64,000 bases of DNA from CBDDCQ01 sp965226285 (GCA_965226285.1 CBDDCQ010000005.1:62001-126000), one strand, 5' to 3'; numbered from the stretch's first letter, positions 47,056 through 56,221 are shown. A program made the numbers and translations. The notes: generated by a model not told the origin, from the sequence alone.

Positions 47056-48735
47056 TTACCTATAAAAAGGATACTGGACTACAGAAGTATTATTCTTACC
47101 ATCTGTTACAATTACCTTTAGTAAATGTTTGCCTTTTGAGAGTACTTTATCTTTAAAATTGTAAAATAAATCTCCCGTTTTGGCATCATACTCCATTAAA
47201 ACCCACTCCCCATCAATAGAGGGTGTAATTTTGTATATTCCTGATAAATCATCTGAAATATTTAACTCTATTTTTTCCTCTGATGCCATATCTTTATCCA
47301 TATCTATATTTATAGCCTTTATGACTGGAGGCAAAGTATCACAGCTTAGTATCATCTTTCCCATTTTCTTAGTTTTTAAAATCAATTTATCTCCTTTTAT
47401 ATACCCTCCTAACGGCTCTAGTTCATCGTCTTTATTTATCTCCATAAGTAGCATCTTTTCTCTTAACAAAAAAGGAATTTCAGATATGTTGAACTTTAAA
47501 ATAATTGGATTCTGCAAAGCAGTATATTTATTGTGAATTTTATAAATTGAATCTCGTCTTTCAAACTCAAAAAATATATCCTCAAAAAAAGCATTTTTAG
47601 GAAATAGAATTTCTATATCTTCATTTTCATATCTAAATGGATTATTCCTATTCTTTATATGCAAATGAGTATTCTTTTTTTGTTTTTTTATATAAGGATA
47701 GTCGATACCTTTTAAATATATCTCTGCTAATGATTCATTAGAATTATAATCTCTTATCTTAAAAGTAACCTTATACAATTGATTAGGTTTCGTAAATATC
47801 ACTCTCTGTTTTGCTGTTTTCTGATATATGGATAATTTATTTTGCGGCTCTATAAAACCCTTTTGAATTTTTATACGATCTCTCTTCCAATATTTAAAAT
47901 CTATATGAGTATTGATATATTTCATTTCGTCAAATGATATTTTATTCATTCTATAGGAATAACTCAATACCGTATCTATAAAAATATCTATACCATATAC
48001 TCCATTTTTATTTCTACCTTTATTGAATAAGTCTATTGTAGATACTCCAAAACCTATTCTACCACATATAGGTATGGTATCACTACTTACCCATTTGCCC
48101 ATTTTTTTAATCAAATTAACTTTTAAAACCGTATCTATCCTATTTACAGTACTCCATTCAGAAAGAGGATATAGATATATCCCCTTAATGATAGGATTTT
48201 CTCTATCTTTTATTTTTATATTTGTAAGCAATGGATTAATCACTTTTTGTGTTTTAGTTTCTCTTACTTCATAATGTAAATGGGGTCCATTAGACCCTCC
48301 TGTATTACCTGAAAAAGCTATGATTTGCCCTTTTTTTATTTTAAGTTTATTTTGCTTTAAGCTTATATCTAAAGTAAAACTCTTATTTTTGTACTGTTTC
48401 CGTTTTACAAACTTTTCTATTGGGTCATTAAACTTCTGAAGATGTCCATATACCGTTGTATAACCATTAGGATGATCGATATAAAGTACTTTTCCATAAC
48501 TTCTCAACGAGATCTTTATCCTTGAAATATATCCGTCTTGTACAGAAAAAATGGGCAAACCCTCTATTCCATTAGTTCTAATATCTATACCTGCATGAAA
48601 ATGGTTCTCTCTTAACTCCCCAAAGGTTCCCGACAAAGTAATGGGTATATTTAAAGGATTTCTAAAATCTTTAGGATATCTATCTTGAGCAAATAATATA
48701 TTCAAACTCAATATATACAATAATATATTTTTCAC
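47056..48735 (-). CDS. M23 family peptidase (LytM-like)
   Basis: 559 residues with a signal peptide (ILLYILSLNILFAQ). The N-terminal part is the peptidoglycan-cutting M23 domain: ENHFHAGIDIRTNG (zinc-binding His and Asp), GYTTVYGHLQKF and GPHLHYEVRE (HxH). All zinc ligands are present, so it should be active. The long C-terminal region is beta-rich with Ig-like ends (LPPVIKAINIDMDKD...DLSGIYKITPSIDGEW) and may bind cell wall or be a regulatory domain. It is periplasmic or outer-membrane associated. It is 12 bases downstream of the O-antigen ligase fragment. Confidence 0.92.
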   Translation of the reverse strand: MKNILLYILSLNILFAQDRYPKDFRNPLNIPITLSGTFGELRENHFHAGIDIRTNGIEGLPIFSVQDGYISRIKISLRSYGKVLYIDHPNGYTTVYGHLQKFNDPIEKFVKRKQYKNKSFTLDISLKQNKLKIKKGQIIAFSGNTGGSNGPHLHYEVRETKTQKVINPLLTNIKIKDRENPIIKGIYLYPLSEWSTVNRIDTVLKVNLIKKMGKWVSSDTIPICGRIGFGVSTIDLFNKGRNKNGVYGIDIFIDTVLSYSYRMNKISFDEMKYINTHIDFKYWKRDRIKIQKGFIEPQNKLSIYQKTAKQRVIFTKPNQLYKVTFKIRDYNSNESLAEIYLKGIDYPYIKKQKKNTHLHIKNRNNPFRYENEDIEILFPKNAFFEDIFFEFERRDSIYKIHNKYTALQNPIILKFNISEIPFLLREKMLLMEINKDDELEPLGGYIKGDKLILKTKKMGKMILSCDTLPPVIKAINIDMDKDMASEEKIELNISDDLSGIYKITPSIDGEWVLMEYDAKTGDLFYNFKDKVLSKGKHLLKVIVTDGKNNTSVVQYPFYR

Positions 48736-48747
48736 TTTTAGGTAAAC

Positions 48748-49110
48748 TTAATTTTTTTGATTATAATTACTTTCTTGTAAACGCATTGCTTGAGCATCTA
48801 ATTTGGGTGCCAAATATACATATACTAAATTCAAACACAATATAATTCCCGTAGGCACTTGTACAATAAGTCCATTGGTATAACTCGCTACCAGTAAGGC
48901 AAAAAAACTACCTACAATAGCTGACATCTTCATTCGGAGTTCATCATTTTTCAACTTCCAAGTAATGATAAATACTTTTACCAGAATAAATAACATCAAT
49001 CCAATATACAAAAACATTCCTATAAAACCCGTCTCCATCCATATACGTGTATAGTGTCCATCAGTTCCTATCTCCGCCAAAAATGTACCCGGTAAAAACC
49101 TCCTACCCAA
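48748..49110 (-). pseudogene. O-antigen ligase-like protein, C-terminal part (frameshifted)
   Basis: 120 codons encoding RRFLPGTFLAEIGTDGHYTRIWMETG, then hydrophobic helices and a charged tail. It continues the O-antigen ligase at 49068-50207 in another frame, with no proper start: its first codon is TTG inside the other frame. The break lies in the CCCAAAAA tract (49106-49113), where one extra base would give AGF-x-GRRFLPGT. The motif GEGIGSAGF...DGHYTRIW is split over the joint. Confidence 0.65.
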
Positions 49111-50207
49111 AAACCTGCCGAACCTATACCTTCACCTAATAATTTACCTTTTAAATATTTAGCTACAGCCATTTCTCTATTTTTTCGCACCATGAATGAA
49201 GGGTCATCCTTGGGATCTAATGCTGTACGTAACCTATTAATCTGATAATTACTTTGAAGTATTGTAGTATATTTTAAAAATACAAAAGCTCCTATACCAA
49301 TAGTTAGTCCTATTATCAAAAGTTTCCATTTTTTACTCATAATAAGTACAATAAGTCCCCCAGCAGCAGGAATTATAATAGGAGCTCTAGACCCCGATAT
49401 AAGCATTCCATAAAAACACAATATAGCCCCTATAAAATAGTACCACTTACGCCATTTTATTTTATCTGCTATAGCAAATACTAACGAAACTAAACCTATA
49501 TGAGCTTGACTACTTCCAAATTGAGCAGCATCGGTAAAATATGAAAATACTCTGAGTTTACCAAACAGAATATGTGTATCTGCTGCTCCTGCATCTAACC
49601 ACCTCTGTTCAGCAGCCGAAACACCTATAAATAATTGTTTTATTCCCCACAACGACCCTATAATTTCAAATAGAACAACCAATAAAAATAGACGTTCAAA
49701 ATTCTTTCTGTCATTGAATATCAAAAACCCCAAAGGAACAATTAAAAAAGAATACAGTGCTAAACCTCTCATAGCATAAAACCAAGCTATATAACTCCTT
49801 ACCAAAGGATTTCCAAGCATCATTACAACAAATAAAAACCAAATAAAAAATGCTAAAGTCAATGAGTTTTTAAGTGGTTTTAAACTGAAATTACGCCATT
49901 CTTTTATGAAATATATTACAATAGTAAGTACTAACAGAGAATCTATAGAAAGTCCAAAAGGAGCAACCGGAAAATATCTATTGAAAAAAGGTATCAAAAA
50001 TCCCATTACTATCATACTATAAATACCTATAATAGGATTTTTACAGAAAAAATAAAAATACAATATTGCACCGGAAAAAGCTATTAATCCAAATGCTCCT
50101 AAAAGTTCAGCCTTAGAGACCAATATACCTGAAATAACTGCTAAAAAGACAAGAATTGAAAAAATAAAAATATTAGAAAACGATATTTTATTTCTTAGAA
50201 TATTCAA
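49068..50207 (-). CDS. O-antigen ligase family protein, N-terminal part (frameshifted)
   Basis: 379 codons with about ten hydrophobic segments, resembling the Wzy/WaaL-type O-antigen ligase family. The conserved loop SGSRAPIIIPAAGGL is visible, and the late GEGIGSAGF is reached before the frame breaks off into FYRVHFWRR. The complete gene would span 48748-50207, about 485 residues. The family transfers O-antigen or other glycans to lipid A core or to surface acceptors. The one-base break at 49106-49113 may be a sequencing error, a decay mutation or a phase-variation switch. It lies between the M23 peptidase and the response regulator. Confidence 0.75.
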   Translation of the reverse strand: MNILRNKISFSNIFIFSILVFLAVISGILVSKAELLGAFGLIAFSGAILYFYFFCKNPIIGIYSMIVMGFLIPFFNRYFPVAPFGLSIDSLLVLTIVIYFIKEWRNFSLKPLKNSLTLAFFIWFLFVVMMLGNPLVRSYIAWFYAMRGLALYSFLIVPLGFLIFNDRKNFERLFLLVVLFEIIGSLWGIKQLFIGVSAAEQRWLDAGAADTHILFGKLRVFSYFTDAAQFGSSQAHIGLVSLVFAIADKIKWRKWYYFIGAILCFYGMLISGSRAPIIIPAAGGLIVLIMSKKWKLLIIGLTIGIGAFVFLKYTTILQSNYQINRLRTALDPKDDPSFMVRKNREMAVAKYLKGKLLGEGIGSAGFWVGGFYRVHFWRR

Positions 50208-50217
50208 TGTATCAATC

Positions 50218-50913
50218 TTATTTATCTGATAGTTTATATCCTCGATTAGGAATATTTATAAGTTTCACACTTGCATCTACCCTCAAATATTTTCTGAGTC
50301 TAGTAATATATACATCCATGCTCCTACCCGTAAAATAGTTGTTTTCTCCCCATATCTCATTTAATATTACATCTCTATATAACACCTCATTTTTATATAC
50401 GCAAAAATATTTTAACAACTCTGTTTCTCTAGGAGACAAAGTAATGACTTTATGATTATATTGAAGTTCTCTAGAGGTTACATCAAAATATATATCACCT
50501 ATATTACAGTGCAGAATATCTTTTTTAAGCCTATGGTCTCTTATTTGAGATTTATTCAAAAAGGCTCTTATCTTATGTAATAATAATTCCTCGTCAAAGG
50601 GTTTAGGCAAATAATCATCTGCTCCAGACTGGTATCCCATAATCATATCTTGCTTTACAGATTTTGCCGTAAGAAATATAATAGGTATAAATTTATTTAT
50701 CTTTCTTATTTCTCTTGCCATATAAAAACCATCTCGTATAGGCATCATTACATCCAGTATACATAAGTTAAATGAATTATTTTTAAATGTTTCTACACCT
50801 ATATTTCCATTGGTTACTAAAGTAATTTCATAGTCATTTTTTTCTAAATAATGCTTCAAAATGCTTGCATACACTTTATCGTCTTCAGCAAGTAATATAG
50901 TATATTTCTTCAT
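50218..50913 (-). CDS. OmpR/PhoB-type response regulator
   Basis: 231 residues. Receiver domain with acidic pair D11/D12, phosphorylatable Asp54 (CILDVMMPIRDG), Thr in FLTAKS and Lys in DYLPKPF. The C-terminal winged helix carries LSPRETELLKYFCVY and ITRLRKYL. No histidine kinase gene is adjacent, so it is an orphan regulator. Its start overlaps the rnz stop by 4 bases (ATGA), so the two are translationally coupled, an unusual pairing. Confidence 0.92.
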   Translation of the reverse strand: MKKYTILLAEDDKVYASILKHYLEKNDYEITLVTNGNIGVETFKNNSFNLCILDVMMPIRDGFYMAREIRKINKFIPIIFLTAKSVKQDMIMGYQSGADDYLPKPFDEELLLHKIRAFLNKSQIRDHRLKKDILHCNIGDIYFDVTSRELQYNHKVITLSPRETELLKYFCVYKNEVLYRDVILNEIWGENNYFTGRSMDVYITRLRKYLRVDASVKLINIPNRGYKLSDK

Positions 50914-51821
50914 ATTTCAAATATTTTTTTATCTATGGGTAACTCTACTTTATGAAAAATATCTTTTGCTTCTCTTCTAAAGAATTCTAAATCTGTATAT
51001 CTTATAGAAAAATGTCCTAATATCAATCTACCTACATTTGCTAACTTAGCAATAGTAGCTGCTTGCTTAGCAGTAGAATGAAAAGTAACTTTAGCTAAGT
51101 TCTTATCTTTTTCTAAAAATGTAGCCTCGTGATATAAAACATCTACTTTACTAATTTGTTCTACAATATTTTTATAGTATTTAGTATCTGAAATATACGC
51201 ATAACTTTTAGGAAGAGGAGGATCAAATGTCAATTCATTATTTGGAATAACCTCACCAGTTGGTTTTACATAATCCTTACCTAATTTGATATTTCTATAA
51301 TAACATATAGGAATATTATTCTCTTTTACTTTATTTATATTTAGTTTTCTCTCACTTTGTTTTTCCCTAAATAAAAAGCCATTAGCATACACCGAATGTT
51401 TCAAAGGTATCGTATATACCTTTATCTTATCATCTTCAAATACCAACTGCGAATATCTACTTTGTAACTCTATATAATTTATAGTATATTTCAAATATGT
51501 ACTAGTCAGCCTAAAAACGTTATCTACCAATTCTTTTAAGCCCTTTGGAGCATATATATATACGTCTTTTGTTCTACCTAATAAACTAACTGTAGATAAA
51601 TAACCTACAAGCCCAAATATATGATCACCATGCAAATGAGAAATAAATATATGATTGATCTTATTAAATCTAATCCGTCTCTTTCTTAACTCCTTTTGCG
51701 TACCCTCAGCACAATCGATTAAAAAATATCGATGATGTATATTTACAAGCTGTGCCGAAGATATTCCTTCAGTGTTAGGTATAGCTGCATAATACCCTAA
51801 AATAGAAAGTTCAAAACACAT
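50910..51821 (-). CDS. rnz: Ribonuclease Z
   Basis: RNase Z, 303 residues, removes the 3' trailer of tRNA precursors. The metallo-beta-lactamase motif HLHGDH is at residues 62-67, preceded by FISH, with GTQKEL before it; the later metal ligands are in AYISDTKYY, VLYHEATFLE and the closing LGHFSIRY. It matches the short ElaC-type bacterial form. No promoter box was recognised in the upstream 430 bases. Confidence 0.94.
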   Translation of the reverse strand: MCFELSILGYYAAIPNTEGISSAQLVNIHHRYFLIDCAEGTQKELRKRRIRFNKINHIFISHLHGDHIFGLVGYLSTVSLLGRTKDVYIYAPKGLKELVDNVFRLTSTYLKYTINYIELQSRYSQLVFEDDKIKVYTIPLKHSVYANGFLFREKQSERKLNINKVKENNIPICYYRNIKLGKDYVKPTGEVIPNNELTFDPPLPKSYAYISDTKYYKNIVEQISKVDVLYHEATFLEKDKNLAKVTFHSTAKQAATIAKLANVGRLILGHFSIRYTDLEFFRREAKDIFHKVELPIDKKIFEI

Positions 51822-52260
51822 TTAAATAAATACTACCTTTATAATTTCACTCTTTTACAACTATATCTTTATCCGTTGAATATCTTTGAGTATTTAAAAC
51901 ACCCGATATGCTCAAAAACTAAAGCACCATCAGAAAACCTAAAAACTCCTGATAGTTAATACTTTTTGTATTGGTTTCCACACATTCATTTTTTACCTAC
52001 ATTTAAGTTAATTTTTTATTTACAACATTGAATATAGTTTTTTATTTTCAAATTTAGAGACAAGAGCCATAAATTAGCCTTATCTTTTAACTTCTCTATT
52101 ATTAGTATCGTTGTTTTTTAGAATCTCTTTCATGTGATATACAAAAAATACTCCAATAATTGATAACAAAACAACGATTTTATACTACGAGAGAAGGTAA
52201 TAGAATATATTTCTTCCTGCATTTATAAATCTACATCTATTTTTTTCATTTTACTAATTT
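51822..52260. other. Intergenic region between rnz and pyrB with a degraded reading frame
   Basis: A/T-rich, about 440 bases. On the minus strand 52080-52250 reads FINAGRNIFYYLLS, a stop TAG, then KIVVLLSIIGVFFVYHMKE... and a charged tail, which looks like a small membrane protein interrupted by an in-frame stop and lacking ATG. No RNA gene or terminator was recognised elsewhere. Confidence 0.35.
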
Positions 52261-53205
52261 TCAGGTTTCTTTTCTATTTTCTTTTCTATTAGCTAATAGA
52301 TACAGTATAGCCATCCTTATAGCTACTCCATTTTCTACTTGATCCAATATAATAGAATGTTCTGAATCTGCTATTTCACTGGTAATTTCTACTCCTCTAT
52401 TTACAGGTCCTGGATGCATAATTACAATTTCTTTGTCCAATGAATTTAGTAATTCCATATTTAATCCATACATCCTAATATATTCCCTAAACGATGGAAA
52501 AAATTTAATATTTTGTCTTTCATTCTGAACTCTAAGCATATTAGCAATATCACACCATTGTAATGCTCTTTTTAAATTATGTTCTACTTCTACATTTAAT
52601 TTCCTTATATGTTTAGGTACAAGTGTAGTAGGACCACATACCATTACTTGAGCACCTTGAAGTTGTAATGCAAAAATATTAGATATAGCAACTCTAGAGT
52701 GTAATATATCTCCTACTATTACTACTTTTTTACCTTCTACTTTCCCTAATTTTTCTCTGATAGAATAAGAATCTAAAAGTGCTTGCGTAGGGTGCTCATG
52801 CGTTCCATCTCCTGCATTTATTATTTTTGCATCTATATATTTAGATAAAAATACACCTGCTCCAGGATTAGGATGCCTCATCACTATTATATCTACTTTC
52901 ATTGCGAGTATATTATTTACAGTATCTACTAGTGTTTCCCCTTTATTTACTGAAGAAGAGGACGAAGAGAAATTAATTACATCAGCTGAGAGTCTTTTTT
53001 CTGCCAATTCAAAAGAGAGTTTAGTACGCGTACTATTTTCAAAAAATAAATTAGCAATGGTAATATCTCTAAGTGTAGGAACCTTTTTTATAGGTCTATT
53101 GATGATCTCCTTAAAATTATCTGCCGTTTTAAATATCAAGTCTATATCATCTCTATTTAAACCTTTTATACCTAAAAGATGCTTTACACTTATCTGTTTT
53201 TCCAT
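52261..53205 (-). CDS. pyrB: Aspartate carbamoyltransferase, catalytic subunit
   Basis: PyrB, 314 residues, first committed step of pyrimidine synthesis: carbamoyl phosphate plus aspartate gives carbamoyl aspartate. The carbamoyl-phosphate site FFENSTRTKLSFELAE is present, with DGTHEHPTQALLD and the C-terminal HPGPVNRGVEI. No regulatory PyrI subunit lies next to it. It is 3 bases from pyrR, which normally controls pyr genes. Confidence 0.96.
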   Translation of the reverse strand: MEKQISVKHLLGIKGLNRDDIDLIFKTADNFKEIINRPIKKVPTLRDITIANLFFENSTRTKLSFELAEKRLSADVINFSSSSSSVNKGETLVDTVNNILAMKVDIIVMRHPNPGAGVFLSKYIDAKIINAGDGTHEHPTQALLDSYSIREKLGKVEGKKVVIVGDILHSRVAISNIFALQLQGAQVMVCGPTTLVPKHIRKLNVEVEHNLKRALQWCDIANMLRVQNERQNIKFFPSFREYIRMYGLNMELLNSLDKEIVIMHPGPVNRGVEITSEIADSEHSIILDQVENGVAIRMAILYLLANRKENRKET

Positions 53206-53207
53206 CT

Positions 53208-53747
53208 CTAATAATTTACCAAATGAACTTCATCTTTACCTGAAACCTCTTTCCATTTTACCTCTACTCTTTCCGAATTAATAGCGTCCACTTGCCTACC
53301 TTTATAATCTGGCTGAATAGGTAGCTCTCTACTAAATCTTCTATCTATTAATACCATTAACTCTATTCTAAGAGGTCTTCCAAAAGACTGTAAAGCTGCT
53401 AAACCTGCCCGTACACTTCTACCAGAATAAAGTACATCGTCTATCAATATTACTTTTTTATCCTCTACTAAAAAATCTATTTGAGTTTGATTAGCTATCA
53501 TAGGAAGCTCTTTTCTTCTAAAATCATCTCTAAAAAAGGTAGCATCTAAATATCCAAAATCCATCTTATGAATATGATACTCTTCTTGTAAAACATACTT
53601 AATTCTATCTGCTAAAAATATACCTCTAGGCTGTAATCCTAATAAAACCGTATCAAATAGATCATCATGTTTCTCTATAATTTGACAAGCTAACCGTCTT
53701 ATCACTAATTGTAAATACTTTTCATCTAACAATACCTTAACTTCCAT
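53208..53747 (-). CDS. pyrR: Bifunctional pyrimidine regulator PyrR / uracil phosphoribosyltransferase
   Basis: PyrR, about 179 residues from the ATG at 53747 (MEVKVLLDEKYLQ). An upstream ATG at 53765 would lie before the TATATTTG promoter box (53753-53760), so it is unlikely. The PRPP-binding loop is VILIDDVLYSGRSVRAG, and GLQPRGIFLADRI and RLACQIIEKHDD match family positions. In Gram-positive bacteria PyrR attenuates pyr mRNA; in Bacteroidota its role is less clear. It is coupled to pyrB. Confidence 0.93.
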   Translation of the reverse strand: MEVKVLLDEKYLQLVIRRLACQIIEKHDDLFDTVLLGLQPRGIFLADRIKYVLQEEYHIHKMDFGYLDATFFRDDFRRKELPMIANQTQIDFLVEDKKVILIDDVLYSGRSVRAGLAALQSFGRPLRIELMVLIDRRFSRELPIQPDYKGRQVDAINSERVEVKWKEVSGKDEVHLVNY

Positions 53748-53752
53748 AGATG

Positions 53753-53760
53753 CAAATATA
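53753..53760 (-). promoter_or_regulatory. -7 box for pyrR-pyrB
   Basis: TATATTTG on the minus strand ends 6 bases before the ATG at 53747, so transcription would start almost at the start codon, giving a leaderless or near-leaderless mRNA. No attenuator was seen in this short upstream region. Confidence 0.45.
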
Positions 53761-53895
53761 ATCAATATTTTGTTCCATCATTACTATTTTAGAATACTTA
53801 CTACTCCTTGTATATTGTAAGTGACAAAACCAAATGTCTGGCGATTAGAGCGAAATTTAAAACGGAATGTACACAAAAGTATAATTTTAAAAAAA

Positions 53896-55737
53896 CTAAT
53901 AAACTTCTTTCACTTTAGCTACAATCTCATCAATATTAAAGGGTACTCCTTTTATTTTGGAAAATAAAATAAGTTCACGTGGAAATTGGTTTTTGATAAT
54001 AGCTGCTAACTGCCCGCTATTCATTTCAGGTACAACAATCTTATCAAAACAATCTAATAATTCACCTAAATTTTTTGGAAAAGGATTAATATATTCTATA
54101 TGCAAATGCGCTACTTTATATCCCTGCTCTATCAACTGATTTGTAGCTACTTTTACTGAACCATAAGTAGAACCCCAAGTTAAAAGTAATACTTTTGCAT
54201 CTGTATTGCCACGATCTAACTCCTGTAAAGGTATCATATTCTGAACATTTCTTACTTTTTTAGCCCTTATATCTACCATCTTTTGATGGTTCTCAGTATC
54301 ATAAGATACATTTCCTGTATCGATTTCTTTTTCTAAACCTCCTATTCTATGCTGAAAGTCAGAAGTTCCAGGCATAGCCCAAGACCTTACGAGATTTTCA
54401 TCTCTTATATAAGGAAGATATTTACCTTCTTTAGTATGTTTTTTTTCATGGGGTATATTTTTAGTAATACCCTCTAATTCATTATATTTAGGAAACCTCC
54501 AAGGTTCAGAACCATTTGCCAAATACCCATCTGAGAGCAGAAATACAGGTGTCATATACTCTATAGCTATCTTCATTGCTTTATATGCTTTTTCAAAACA
54601 ATCCGAAGGGGATTTAGCAGCTAAAATAGGAATAGGGGCTTCTCCATTTCGTCCATACATAGCTTGAAATAAATCAGATTGTTCTGTTTTAGTAGGTAAA
54701 CCTGTAGAGGGACCTCCCCTCTGCACATTTACTACTAATAGTGGAAGTTCTAACATCACTGCTAAACCTAAGGCTTCTGTCTTGAGTGCTATACCTGGTC
54801 CTGACGAGGCTGTAGTACCTATATTTCCTGCAAATGACGCACCTATAGCAGAAGTAATTCCAGCTATTTCATCTTCAGCCTGAAACGTTTTGATACCAAA
54901 ATTCTTATACTTAGAAAGATAATGAAGAATATCTGAAGCAGGCGTAATAGGATAACCACCATAAAACAAACCTAATTCTGACTTTTTAGCAGCACTAATC
55001 ATTCCCAATGCTATAGCTTCATTGCCCGTAATATTACGGTATTCTCCCCTACTCATATCTGCACTATCTATTTGAAAACGTGCAGAAAAAGCCTCTACAG
55101 TATCACCATAATAATATCCTGCTTTCAGTACTTTAATATTAGCCTCTAATACAGCAGGATTACTCTTAAACTTTTGATTTAGAAAGTCTATGGTTATATC
55201 TAATTTTCGATTGTACATCCAATAGATAAAGCCCAATACAAACATATTTTTAGCTCTATCCTTACTCTTTGGATTCAAATCTATATCTATAAGTGCTTCT
55301 TTTGTAATTCTAGTTACATCTATCTTATACAATTCATACTCAGCAAGCAGATCATTTTCTAAGGGGTTATTTCGCTCATCGTATTGTGCAAGTTTTAAGT
55401 TTTTTTTATTAAAGCCCGATGTATTTACAATGATAATTCCATTTTTCTTTATTTTATGCAAATTCTTTTTTAATGCTGCCGCATTCATAGCTACAAGTAC
55501 ATCACAACGATCGCCTATAGAATATATGGAAGAACTTCCAAAATTAATCTGAAAACCTGATACACCAGCTATAGTACCCATTGGAGCCCTTATTTCCGCA
55601 GGAAAATCAGGAAAAGTTCTTAAATCATTGCCAAAATGTGCAGAGGTATTAGTAAACTGCCCTCCTGTAAGCTGCATACCATCACCAGAATCTCCAGCAA
55701 AAAGTATAGTAGCTTCTTTTACCTTTTTAGTTATCAT
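53896..55737 (-). CDS. 2-oxoacid:acceptor oxidoreductase, fused gamma-alpha subunit (KorA-like)
   Basis: 613 residues. The N-terminal gamma domain (FAGDSGDGMQLTGGQF, IRAPMGTIAGVSGF) is fused to an alpha domain (GNEAIALGMISAAKKSELGLFYGGYPITPASDILH, FQAEDEIAGITSAIGASFAGN, TTASSGPGIALKTEALGLAV, QRGGPSTGLPTKTEQSDL). This is the subunit layout of 2-oxoglutarate/pyruvate:ferredoxin oxidoreductases in Bacteroidota. The thiamine-diphosphate-binding beta subunit, normally the next gene, is absent: pyrR follows. It may be elsewhere in the genome. The substrate (2-oxoglutarate or another 2-oxoacid) cannot be assigned. Upstream is a NifU-domain gene, 47 bases away, fitting an Fe-S context. Confidence 0.9.
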   Translation of the reverse strand: MITKKVKEATILFAGDSGDGMQLTGGQFTNTSAHFGNDLRTFPDFPAEIRAPMGTIAGVSGFQINFGSSSIYSIGDRCDVLVAMNAAALKKNLHKIKKNGIIIVNTSGFNKKNLKLAQYDERNNPLENDLLAEYELYKIDVTRITKEALIDIDLNPKSKDRAKNMFVLGFIYWMYNRKLDITIDFLNQKFKSNPAVLEANIKVLKAGYYYGDTVEAFSARFQIDSADMSRGEYRNITGNEAIALGMISAAKKSELGLFYGGYPITPASDILHYLSKYKNFGIKTFQAEDEIAGITSAIGASFAGNIGTTASSGPGIALKTEALGLAVMLELPLLVVNVQRGGPSTGLPTKTEQSDLFQAMYGRNGEAPIPILAAKSPSDCFEKAYKAMKIAIEYMTPVFLLSDGYLANGSEPWRFPKYNELEGITKNIPHEKKHTKEGKYLPYIRDENLVRSWAMPGTSDFQHRIGGLEKEIDTGNVSYDTENHQKMVDIRAKKVRNVQNMIPLQELDRGNTDAKVLLLTWGSTYGSVKVATNQLIEQGYKVAHLHIEYINPFPKNLGELLDCFDKIVVPEMNSGQLAAIIKNQFPRELILFSKIKGVPFNIDEIVAKVKEVY

Positions 55738-55784
55738 TTTTTAGAGGAGATCATCCGTTGTAATTAATTCAAGATAATAGAATT

Positions 55785-56021
55785 TTACTCCTCTACACTT
55801 ATTACTTCTGTTACATCGGGAATATATTTTTTTATGGCTGTCTCCACTCCAAATTTTAGCGTAGTTTCATTTACAGAACAATCAAAGCAATTGCCCTCAA
55901 ACTTAACTTTCACTATACTTTTATCTATACCTATCAGTTTTATATTTCCTCCATCCGTTATTAAGAAAGGTCGTATTTCCTCAAGAACTTTTTCTATCTG
56001 ATCTCTTTGTATCTTTTTCAT
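55785..56021 (-). CDS. NifU C-terminal-domain iron-sulfur protein
   Basis: 78 residues, consisting of just the Nfu domain: ITDGGNIKLIGIDKSIVKVKF followed by the CxxC pair Cys45-Cys48 (NCFDCSV), which binds a transient 4Fe-4S cluster. It probably acts as an Fe-S carrier. The usual GxCGxCPSS form is degenerate here: NCFDCSVN. It lies upstream of the KorA-like gene, suggesting the two are co-transcribed from the promoter at 56069. Confidence 0.85.
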   Translation of the reverse strand: MKKIQRDQIEKVLEEIRPFLITDGGNIKLIGIDKSIVKVKFEGNCFDCSVNETTLKFGVETAIKKYIPDVTEVISVEE

Positions 56022-56068
56022 TTTTTAATCCTAAATTTGAACAATACACATCTGCTACTAAAATACTG

Positions 56069-56098
56069 CAAATTTAACAATAAAGATACAAAGTTCAA
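56069..56098 (-). promoter_or_regulatory. Promoter of the nfu-like/kor operon
   Basis: On the minus strand TTG (56096-56098), 19 bases, then TAAATTTG (56069-56076), 48 bases before the start of the NifU-domain gene. It is the best-spaced promoter seen in the window. Confidence 0.55.
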
Positions 56099-56221
56099 CT
56101 ATTTATTTATAATTATTTTAGATAAAATGATTAACTTACCTAATAAAATGTAAAAGAGCAACCAATATAGAGAAAATAAACGAGGTAATAAGGGAAAATT
56201 AGATATTCTTTTATTCTGTTC

